Below, piece by piece: positions 57,414 to 64,000 of a stretch of DNA of 64,000 bases. The stretch comes from Candidatus Kirkpatrickella diaphorinae (lineage in GTDB: Bacteria > Pseudomonadota > Alphaproteobacteria > Acetobacterales > Acetobacteraceae), in NCBI RefSeq assembly GCF_025736875.1, contig NZ_CP107052.1:1476001-1540000 (forward strand), written 5' to 3'. The position numbers and the translations under genes are program-made. A model generated the notes under the pieces. The model did not search any database and had not been told where the DNA came from. It was given only the letters and a program-made list of their open reading frames with translations. Every line of letters begins with the position of its first letter. Positions within the stretch are counted from its first letter, which is position 1.

Positions 57414-57732
57414 GATGGCCCGCGACGTAAATCAACATGAAACGATCCGTTAGCCCGGTATAATCCGGGTCACTCTGCCCGATCAGATCGATAAAAGTGA
57501 GGTCGCCCGGCGCGTCGAGATAGGTTTCCCGAATCAGCCAGGTGCGATCACGGCAGAGGCGGTTAAGTATGATGGGTGTACTGGCACAGTAAAGGGAAAG
57601 GTAAAGCCCGCTCTCCCGCTGCTGCACATCGACCCGCATGGATTGCCCCGATAATGAGACGCGCAGGGACTGGGCAGGCAGGCTCGAAAGGGGGATCTGC
57701 ACGCCGCCGGAGAAGGCGACAGGGTTTCTCAC
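57403..57732 (-). CDS. Baseplate plug protein, Pam3 gp18-like
   Basis: 109 residues, starting at GTG 57732 in a GTGA overlap with the gene upstream. YLSLYCASTPIILNRLCRDR and LDAPGDLTFIDLIGQSDPDY match the baseplate plug domain. This subunit closes the tube end at the baseplate. Confidence 0.78.
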   Translation of the reverse strand: MRNPVAFSGGVQIPLSSLPAQSLRVSLSGQSMRVDVQQRESGLYLSLYCASTPIILNRLCRDRTWLIRETYLDAPGDLTFIDLIGQSDPDYTGLTDRFMLIYVAGHHVR

Positions 57733-58478
57733 AGAATTTCTCCGGAGAGAAAACGATCAATCGTGGCGCTGTCCGCCCCCGAGTCATCAGAGAGGGGAAG
57801 AGACTGCACGACGCCGGACGCAAGGGTCGGCGCCGCGGAGGCCCTGCGCGTTGCGGGCGCCTGCGTTACGCGGCTGCTGCGCACTTCACGGATTGTGACC
57901 TCCGCGACAGGCATCGTCACGCCGGACTCAACCCGCCGCGTAAAACGATATTGGCTGACATTGCCGTTACGAAATTGCTGTTCCGGCATGCGGATATCGT
58001 AGAGCTGCGTGTCCTGAACGATATCTTCCAACCGGGAAAAAAAGCTTTGCCTGACCCGCAGCCCGTCATCACCAATCAGCCCGCCGATCAGGCTGCGCAG
58101 CGGGTCATCAACCCGCGTCAGGAGCCCCCCCGTTTCCGAACCGTCACACAGGAAGGAAATGACGCAGACCCACGGCAGCGCGACCTTGTTATAAGCCGCG
58201 AACTGCCCATTCTCGACCGGCGCGGTGCTGATGTCGAAGCTCCGCTGGAAATCAAGCTGCCACACATGCGCGGCTGTCAGGACAGCCTCCCCATTTTTAT
58301 CGAACAACCCCCAATTGCGCGCCGCGAGACTGGTCTCCAACCTTGAAACGATCTGGCCGAGGGCCGTGGAGGCGGCGGCGGACACGCCTCTTTCAACGGA
58401 CTCGCCCAGAAGCGCCGGGACACCGATCGCTGTCGGGACTGTCCAAATGGCGGGGAGTGGTAACGCAGGAAAGGCCAT
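57729..58478 (-). CDS. Tail/baseplate protein of unknown type
   Basis: 249 residues from ATG 58478, with AGAGGAG upstream. The N-terminus is hydrophobic and Ala-rich (MAFPALPLPAIWTVPTAIGV, then SAAASTALGQIVSRLE). The middle (WGLFDKNGEAVLTAAHVWQL, DFQRSFDISTAPVEN) resembles the small phage protein found between tape measure and plug genes. Role is inferred from place only. Confidence 0.6.
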   Translation of the reverse strand: MAFPALPLPAIWTVPTAIGVPALLGESVERGVSAAASTALGQIVSRLETSLAARNWGLFDKNGEAVLTAAHVWQLDFQRSFDISTAPVENGQFAAYNKVALPWVCVISFLCDGSETGGLLTRVDDPLRSLIGGLIGDDGLRVRQSFFSRLEDIVQDTQLYDIRMPEQQFRNGNVSQYRFTRRVESGVTMPVAEVTIREVRSSRVTQAPATRRASAAPTLASGVVQSLPLSDDSGADSATIDRFLSGEIL

Positions 58479-58497
58479 CAATGGGCTCCTCTCACGA

Positions 58498-58638
58498 TCA
58501 CGGGAATATCAAACAGGCACCGCCATCGCCGGGGCGCACCGTCATATCGGCGCGCGTCGAACCGGTGATGCGGGTGGGTGCGGCTTCGCGCCATCGCCTT
58601 GCATCGGCGGAGTACGCTTCAACGCGTACTTGTCGCAC
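58498..58638 (-). pseudogene. 3' fragment of a truncated phage gene
   Basis: In this frame QVRVEAYSADARRWREAAPT and then RITGSTRADMTVRPGDGGAC read like the end of a real protein, ending at a stop at 58498. Upstream the frame enters the 3' end of the transporter gene and stops looking like protein. The phage gene therefore seems to have lost its 5' part when the transporter arrived. Confidence 0.5.
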
Positions 58639-59593
58639 CCCATCGGGAGATGAGCCGCGTGGTGAAAAACAGGCTGGCCAGTTCAATCATTGTCTGCGTC
58701 ACAATCACGGCCGGGATGACAGGAAGCCCACCGGGCACTGCCAAAGCCAGCGGCAGCACCACCAGCGAATTGCGCGTCCCCGCACTGAAAGCGACCGCGC
58801 GGCCGGACGCCGCCTCAAGCCGCCATAGTCGGGCAACAACCCAGCCGAGACACGGCGCTGCCACGGAAAAGGCGATGTAAAAAGGGGCCACCTGTAAAAC
58901 GTCGCGCCACGCGCCGCCGAGGTGAGGCGCCATCGCGGCGACAATGATGAAGAGGACACAGGCTGTGGCAGGCACAGGCAAAAGGCTGAGCAACGAGGCG
59001 ACAACATTGCCCTCCATCGTCCGCGCCGTCAAAGATTGCGTGAAAAAAGCGAGGATAAGGGGCATGACGATGAGCCATATAAAGGCGCGGAAGAACGGTG
59101 CTGAATGCACGATCCCCGTCGTTGACGCCCCCAGAAGGAGGTGGAGATAAAACGGCAGAAGCACCATCTGAGTGATCAGAAGCACGGGCACGGCCCCCAG
59201 CAACCGCCCGGCATCTGCACGCCCCAAATGGGCGAACGTCACAACGTAATCAATGCACGGGCAGAGCAGAACGATGAGGACGCCCAGCTTAATGACGCGA
59301 TCATGCGGGAGATAAGGCGCGAGCATCGCGACAAAAAGCGGCACGATGACGAAATTCGCCGTCAATATCGCGCCGAGAAAGCGCAATTGGGTGAAGGCCC
59401 GCCCGAGGGCAATCAGGGGTACCTGCAAAAATGTTGCGTAGAGCATCAACCCGAGAGAAGGATTGATCAACGCCTCCAGCCGGGTCGCCTCCGGCACCGT
59501 CATGGCCGTCAGAAGCGCCAGGATTACCGCGATGATGTAAAGCGCGCTCTGGTGATGTTCCAGTCGATTTTGGATTTTGAGAAATCGGTTCAT
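58619..59593 (-). CDS. ACR3/BASS-type transporter inside the tail locus
   Basis: 324 residues from ATG 59593 (MNRFLKIQNRLEHHQSALYI); longer starts exist but add a tail without hydrophobic segments. About ten membrane helices. LLCPCIDYVVTFAHLGRADA contains the Cys-rich segment typical of the arsenite-exporter (ACR3) and related bile-acid transporter fold, and LVVLPLALAVPGGLPVIPAV is a broken-helix region of that fold. The substrate could be arsenite, but there is no arsR or arsC near. It sits on the same strand as tail genes but is not phage structural: a cargo gene. Confidence 0.75.
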   Translation of the reverse strand: MNRFLKIQNRLEHHQSALYIIAVILALLTAMTVPEATRLEALINPSLGLMLYATFLQVPLIALGRAFTQLRFLGAILTANFVIVPLFVAMLAPYLPHDRVIKLGVLIVLLCPCIDYVVTFAHLGRADAGRLLGAVPVLLITQMVLLPFYLHLLLGASTTGIVHSAPFFRAFIWLIVMPLILAFFTQSLTARTMEGNVVASLLSLLPVPATACVLFIIVAAMAPHLGGAWRDVLQVAPFYIAFSVAAPCLGWVVARLWRLEAASGRAVAFSAGTRNSLVVLPLALAVPGGLPVIPAVIVTQTMIELASLFFTTRLISRWGATSTR

Positions 59594-59650
59594 CAAGACC
59601 ACCCGAACTGGCTTACCTCGGCAACCCGCCCCCATCATCAGCTCAACGCC

Positions 59651-59908
59651 TCAGAATGTCGGTTGGCGGCGCGTAACCTGGTTGAAGATCGCGTCAAATG
59701 CCGCCAATGGCGTGATGACCGCCTTTAACCTATTCAGCGCGACGTGCCCAGCCCATGCGAGGCGACGCGCCATCGAGGTCGGTGTCCTGTCGATCGCCCT
59801 GTCCCGCCTCACATCAACCCGATATTCGCCTGTCCGGCGAGGAGTGTCTCCTGAGAGAAGGGCGATGTGAAAATATCCGCCCCGCCGGAAATGACCGGAT
59901 TGGCTCTG
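59651..59908 (-). pseudogene. Coding remnant in the former tape measure region
   Basis: After two stops at 59909-59914 the frame reads like true protein for 85 codons: FRRGGYFHIALLSGD, EYRVDVRRDRAIDRTPTS, then MARRLAWAGHVALNRLKAVI (internal ATG 59773), ending ...RRQPTF at 59651. It has no proper start or ribosome site for the full piece. It overlaps the long open frame ending at 59809 but in another frame. Confidence 0.4.
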
Positions 59909-61470
59909 TCATCATTTGGCCACCCGTCCTGACGCGTGACCATGTGGTCGCCATCTCTTTCACCAGCCTGACGCGTTTCGGAATTCTGCCGGGGCGGAGC
60001 CATTGCGAATTGCGGCGCATTCTGGAGAAGGTTGCGCCATAATGCCCCTTGACCGTTTGAGGCATCATTGCGGCGGCCATTTATGACCGCGCCTGGTGCT
60101 TTGTTGTCATGACCAGCTTCGAGCCCTTCGTAAGTTGTTCGTCGCCCCGCGGACAAGGGAAGCGATAACACCGCGCGAGAGAGACTCACACGATGGGGCC
60201 GACCGGATGTCCGATCCCCCTTTCCGCGCCCGACATCACGTTCCGCTCGGCGTTCCTGATGGAAGCGCGGGTGATGGTGAGCCACATGGCCGGGAACAGA
60301 ATTTTCGGGTCGATTTCCGTGGCCGGTTTTCGTCTGTCCTGATTGCGATATGCGTGTAAGCGGGCTTTGGGGAAACATCGGCCCATTACTCCCGGTAACG
60401 CGCTTAATCGCGTCACGCCGGAGCGGGTCGGAGGCCCGTTTTATCATCACGGCTGACAGCGCATTTGCACCGGTGCTGCGGTTAGCACGCGGGGAGGGTG
60501 CGCGGCCCTGTGCAAACAAGCCGGGATGGTCGCGGCGAAACTCTCCTTCGCGCGTCTTCGCACGTCGCTGGGATGTCGGACCGGATGCGTCAGTTCCTTG
60601 ATGCGCCCGCAAGCGCGCAATGCCCGGTCGCGGCGCGCGGCGCGCCCGCATGGCGTGCGGTGACCCGCGCATAGCAACATGGCGCGCAACGAGGTCGGCC
60701 TCATGGCCGACCGTGAGAACGCGGCCAGTTAACTGCCGGACTGTCACCGCGGCAGCATTTTGCCGACGGGGGAAATGCGTCGCACGTGCCTGCCCCGACG
60801 CGCGTCGCCTGGCGGATGTATGTTTCCGCCATTGTGAGGTCCCGCCTGACCGAGAAGGAGCAGCAATTTCCGTCACGTTTAATTGTCGTAACCGCCTTGT
60901 CAAAGCCGGTACGGTAGCAAGAGCGGGGCTTGATACCGCATGGCGCGCGGCGCGACCGCCTACACGTGCCCCACCTGCGCGTTGAGGATCGTGCAAGGGT
61001 GGCGACGCGCGGCGTTTCCGGCTTGCACGTCCCTTCTCAACTGCCGAGGACGGGCGCAGAGACAAAGCCCCGCCAACGTCACGTCGCCATCGCTTCCCCG
61101 GCGAAACGGCGTGTGACGTCCCGATGGCGACCCTCCCCCGACGCATCATTGGAGGATATGCAGATGATCGGCGATGCGCAGCGCCGCCATGGGCCGGTCG
61201 AACGTATCGCCCCTCACGCCTTTGTTTCATAATGTCAGAGACACGTTGTCCTCGTAAGTGACGCGGATGTCGCCGCGCCGGGCTTTGCGTGCCGCCAGTT
61301 TGCGAAGCCGCCCGTAAAAGTCGCATCAATCCGGGTGCGTGATGCGATTTACCAGCGCGATGATGGGCGTGCGTCAACAAAGCGGCTGGCGACACGCCCT
61401 TTCGGCGCACCCGTTTCGGCCTTTTCAACGTCACGTTGAAAACCCGTCCTGCCGGAAAAGCCTGTTTCAC
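59809..61470 (-). pseudogene. Decayed or anomalous tape measure region, one long open frame
   Basis: A tape measure gene should lie here between the tail chaperone and baseplate genes. Instead a single frame is open for over 550 codons, starting at GTG 61470 in a GTGA overlap with the chaperone frameshift product and with GGGAGG upstream. Its product is Arg/Ala/His/Gly-rich and low in normal hydrophobic patterning, not like a tape measure. Only its end (GALWRNLLQNAPQFAMAPPR, ISGGADIFTSPFSQETL) looks natural. Other frames hold protein-like pieces, such as RRGDIRVTYEDNVSLTL and DTFDRPMAALRIADHLHILQ, split by stops. I read it as a decayed gene rather than a functional one, but the long open frame is puzzling. 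Confidence 0.45.
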
Positions 61471-61646
61471 GGCTCGCCTCCCTGACAATTATAGGCGTTG
61501 ACCATCGCCGCCTCGAAGAGGAGATGAAAATCCTCGCTGTCATAGATGGTCTGCAATTCATGCAACGTGGCGAGGCGGGTTTGCAGCACCAGGGCGAAGG
61601 CGTTGGACAGGTTTACGCAGCGGGCTTCGGCGCGTCTTCTGCCCCC
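61467..61646 (-). CDS. Tail assembly chaperone, -1 frame extension
   Basis: In the -1 frame relative to the chaperone at 61613-62083, the sequence continues past that gene's stop with NLSNAFALVLQTRLATLHEL and QTIYDSEDFHLLFEAAMVNA, ending at TGA 61467-61469. There is no start codon or ribosome site for this piece alone. That is the pattern of gpG-gpGT in lambda, where a programmed -1 slip makes a longer chaperone. A G run (GGGGG, about 61643-61647) lies in the overlap and might be the slip site. Confidence 0.55.
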   Translation of the reverse strand, partial: GGRRRAEARCVNLSNAFALVLQTRLATLHELQTIYDSEDFHLLFEAAMVNAYNCQGGEP

Positions 61647-62083
61647 ATATCCGACGTCGCTTTCCCATCGGGGGAGAAGAGGCGTTGCACGCCCGAAAAA
61701 AAATCCGTGTGCAACCGGAAAACCGCCTCCCGCAATATCGCGATGGTCAGCGCGTCCTCGATATCATCGGGCCGAAGCGGCACTTCGACACCCGGATGAC
61801 GCGGGTCCGGCCGGCGGAAAACACAATCTGTCAGCGCGTCAAAAAGGGCGTCCGCCGTTTCAGGCGGGATATAGGCCAGGAGTTCAAGACCCCGCCCGAC
61901 CAGGCCCGCAATGCCCTGCTCAATATCAAGATCCTCAATTTCAACCTGGCTTTGCAGCAAGGCGTAAATGACGCGTCGGCCCCAGCGATCCGCATCCCAG
62001 GCCGACATACGCCGGATATGAAAGGTTTTGCCGTAATCATCACCCGGTTCAGAGATGGTGATTTCAATCTCACGCCGCGCCAT
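61613..62083 (-). CDS. Tail assembly chaperone
   Basis: 156 residues from ATG 62083, sharing one base with the tube stop (TAATG). The acidic and helical content (MSAWDADRWGRRVIYALLQS, QVEIEDLDIEQGIAGLVGRG) and its place right after the tube gene mark it as the chaperone that coats the tape measure during tail assembly. See the -1 frame extension overlapping its end. Confidence 0.75.
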   Translation of the reverse strand: MARREIEITISEPGDDYGKTFHIRRMSAWDADRWGRRVIYALLQSQVEIEDLDIEQGIAGLVGRGLELLAYIPPETADALFDALTDCVFRRPDPRHPGVEVPLRPDDIEDALTIAILREAVFRLHTDFFSGVQRLFSPDGKATSDMGAEDAPKPAA

Positions 62084-62517
62084 TAAAAGCCAACGGGGAA
62101 GACCCGCTCCCACCGAAGTCTGAAGGCGCGATTTGCGAGGATGCGCGTCCCATCCGGCAGGGGCGCGCCGGACAGCAGAACGCCCTTGCTGAATGTGTAT
62201 TTTCGACTGATGCCGGGCAGGGTCAGCTCCCCATCCAAGCGGTAAATCGTGCGGGAGGTGGTTTGCGCGGTCATGATGACTTCAAAATCCACAACGCTTG
62301 AAGATGCCGCGCTGAGATATAATGTCATATCGACGGGGCGCGGAACAAACCCGGCATTGAGGTGCCCGTCAATGCTCATCTGCGTCTCGACCTGGTCCAG
62401 CGCATCGGCCTCCCAGGCGCGATCTGTCCCCCAGTTCTCAAGCGTGATCGGGGCGTTGAACAGCGTTTCGACCGTAAGGGTGAAAACCCCGTCAGCTGAC
62501 GTCAGATTGCGCGCCAT
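62083..62517 (-). CDS. Tail tube protein
   Basis: 144 residues. Opens with MARNLTSADGVFTLTVETLF and is beta-rich throughout (TMTLYLSAASS-like strands, YRLDGELTLPGISRKYTFSK). Follows the sheath gene by TAATG overlap, the normal sheath-tube order. Should form the rigid inner tube of the contractile tail. Confidence 0.8.
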   Translation of the reverse strand: MARNLTSADGVFTLTVETLFNAPITLENWGTDRAWEADALDQVETQMSIDGHLNAGFVPRPVDMTLYLSAASSSVVDFEVIMTAQTTSRTIYRLDGELTLPGISRKYTFSKGVLLSGAPLPDGTRILANRAFRLRWERVFPVGF

Positions 62518-63680
62518 TACACCACCTCCACAACGTTGAAATCGATGCTTTGCACGCTGCCGCCATCACTATACCAAATCATGGCTCCGGGGATCTTGCG
62601 TGCAGCCCTTTGCTCCGGCGTGGCGGAGGACGCGCCGGGATGCAGATAATATCCCTGATTGAAAAGCTCATTGGAGATATCGCGCCCGGCAGCGCGGTTG
62701 ACGGTATCTTTCTGATCTGGCGATAAGGTGACGCCTGTGCGGATGATCCCGAAATTTGCCGCTCTGCCTAACACATCACGGCAGGCGGCGGTGATCATCG
62801 CATCACCTTCAGGGGTGAAAGGGATGGCGCGCTGCTGAATGAAAAGTGTGATCAGCGCATATTGGAGCTGATTGGCCAGCCATGTCTGGCAGATCAGGGC
62901 ATCTGCCCATTGGCTCGGCCCCAGAACGCTACCATCATAGAAAAACGCGAAGCTGCCGGTCGCGGCGCCGTAATTGCCGTAGAAACTGTAATTCCCCTCC
63001 AGCAATGTCTGGGCGTCGGCGGCCTTGGAAACGCTTGGCGTCACGAAATCACTTCGCGTAAAGGCCAGAGCGCGCCGCCCGTCCGTTTGATCGAAATCGA
63101 GCGTGGCCATCCATGTCAGCGCCAGCGCGGCGGCTTTGGAATCTTTGTAGATAAGAGAAATATTCCGCGTATTCGCGAGCCCCTGGAAAAACCGCCCCAG
63201 AGACCATTTGGAAACATCTGACCCCTGATCCCTCGCAAGGGCATTGATGTTATCGTCCCAGATGACGGCCCAATAGCGCGTATTAAGCAACAGCCAGTAA
63301 GCGAGGCTGCGCGCAACATCCTGTGACGGGACGAAGGCCGGTGCAAAACCGACCCAACTGCTCCAACCCTGCGCGACCTTATCGAGATCGTCTGAAATCT
63401 TGCTGGCATCATCCGACACGCCCGCAAAGAGAATTTGCGTGGGCAGACGCGACACGTCTCTCAACCCGCCGAAAATCACCAATGCCATCTGATGCTCATT
63501 CGAGCCGGGACCGAACAAAGACGCAATTTCCGTCGGAGAGTCAGATGCGATGACGTCGCCCGGTCCGACAACGTCCATATTATGCGTCAGAATAAGAGGG
63601 TCGAGGAAATTGCTGGGGGTTTGCGGCGTGATGACACGCGGGACGACATTGACGATTTGTGAAAGGGGTATGCCAGACAA
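62517..63680 (-). CDS. Tail sheath protein, DUF3383 family
   Basis: 387 residues from TTG 63680 (SGIPLSQIVNVVPRVITPQT follows), with AAGGAG about 8 bases upstream. Longer readings to 63842 give a tail without family pattern and overlap the neighbouring gene. Typical DUF3383 segments are MALVIFGGLRDVSRLPTQIL, then YWLLLNTRYWAVIWDDNIN, then LANQLQYALITLFIQQRAIP. It forms the contracting outer sheath. Confidence 0.85.
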   Translation of the reverse strand: MSGIPLSQIVNVVPRVITPQTPSNFLDPLILTHNMDVVGPGDVIASDSPTEIASLFGPGSNEHQMALVIFGGLRDVSRLPTQILFAGVSDDASKISDDLDKVAQGWSSWVGFAPAFVPSQDVARSLAYWLLLNTRYWAVIWDDNINALARDQGSDVSKWSLGRFFQGLANTRNISLIYKDSKAAALALTWMATLDFDQTDGRRALAFTRSDFVTPSVSKAADAQTLLEGNYSFYGNYGAATGSFAFFYDGSVLGPSQWADALICQTWLANQLQYALITLFIQQRAIPFTPEGDAMITAACRDVLGRAANFGIIRTGVTLSPDQKDTVNRAAGRDISNELFNQGYYLHPGASSATPEQRAARKIPGAMIWYSDGGSVQSIDFNVVEVV

Positions 63681-63696
63681 AGCCGTTTCTCCTTTT

Positions 63697-64000
63697 TCAT
63701 TCGGCTCGGTGGGTCGGCGCGGCCTGGATCGCGGCGGACTCCGCCATTTCAATCCGGGCCGACATGGTCTGATTAAGCTGGAAGGCCAATTCCCACTTCC
63801 AGCCCAAAACGTAACCGCGCGCATCATCCCGTGCCACGTCACTGACGGGAGACGATGCTTCGAGCGGTGTCACCTGGTTATCCTGTGCGTGAAACCACGA
63901 GATGACTGAAGGATCATTGAAGTGCAGCGCGATCCAGTGACTGATCGCCTCCGCATCGTCTCCCGCGATCGTCAGCTCAACGTCGAGGCGCAATATCGTG
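63697..64000 (-). CDS. Probable neck/tail terminator protein, start off window
   Basis: The frame is open to the right edge, so the N-terminus lies outside. The visible 100 residues (ILRLDVELTIAGDDAEAISH, then YVLGWKWELAFQLNQTMSAR) end 17 bases before the sheath start. By place it should be the tail terminator or neck protein (LIC_12616-like). Identification is by position mostly. Confidence 0.5.
   Translation of the reverse strand, partial: TILRLDVELTIAGDDAEAISHWIALHFNDPSVISWFHAQDNQVTPLEASSPVSDVARDDARGYVLGWKWELAFQLNQTMSARIEMAESAAIQAAPTHRAE

Noticed and set aside
63681-63842. N-terminal extension of the sheath protein
   Set aside because: Arg/Pro-rich tail without family pattern that overlaps the neighbouring gene; TTG 63680 has a good ribosome site.

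Overview
The window looks like chromosomal DNA of an alphaproteobacterium, most likely an acetic acid bacterium (Acetobacteraceae). The base composition is GC-rich. The F1 ATPase genes form a stand-alone atpHAGDC operon without Fo genes. The cell-cycle regulator GcrA, a bactofilin and the addA-addB-tsaE arrangement all point the same way. The family assignment rests on gene content and remembered protein resemblance, not on a database search.

Layout. 1-9.4 kb holds housekeeping genes: addA (cut by the left edge), addB and tsaE on the minus strand, then a ferredoxin-NADP reductase, alanine racemase and D-amino acid dehydrogenase on the plus strand. 9.4-15.3 kb is an accessory island: a roughly 1056-residue polymorphic toxin with ten about 47-residue repeats and a C-terminal nuclease-like tip, its immunity gene, a second orphan copy of the toxin tip broken by a nonsense codon, and a second immunity gene. 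15.4-37 kb is mostly core: typA, adenosine kinase, bactofilin, gcrA, rnd, queF, a glycosyltransferase, atpHAGDC, a lipoprotein, a tightly overlapping four-gene cluster (GT2, acyl-CoA dehydrogenase-like, PIG-L deacetylase, methyltransferase), a ribbon-helix-helix protein, tRNA-Gly, tRNA-Trp, secE and nusG. 37-41.2 kb is a PqiABC-type lipid transport operon, followed by tRNA-Thr.

From 41.4 kb to the right edge almost everything is on the minus strand and is phage-related, with a metabolic cluster embedded in it. 41.4-44.1 kb holds phage-like accessory genes (a papain-fold protein, a lipoprotein and a small membrane protein). 44.5-51.1 kb is a sugar-acid type cluster (DUF1440 membrane protein, MRJP/Yellow-like protein, SMP-30 lactonase, MFS permease, DenD-like dehydrogenase, LysR regulator). 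51.2-64 kb is a contractile-tail locus: fibre, fibre chaperone, baseplate proteins, spike, hub, plug, tail chaperone, tube and sheath, ending in a gene cut by the right edge. Where the tape measure should be (about 58.5-61.5 kb) there is decayed sequence plus an ACR3/BASS-type transporter, so the tail locus is probably defective as a phage.

How the parts fit. The toxin and immunity genes are arranged as a contact-dependent or secreted competition cassette with a spare tip, but no secretion genes are visible nearby. The tail genes are linked by ATGA, GTGA and TAATG overlaps, as in a translationally coupled phage late operon. The metabolic cluster is arranged as an inducible operon for uptake and oxidation of a sugar acid or lactone.
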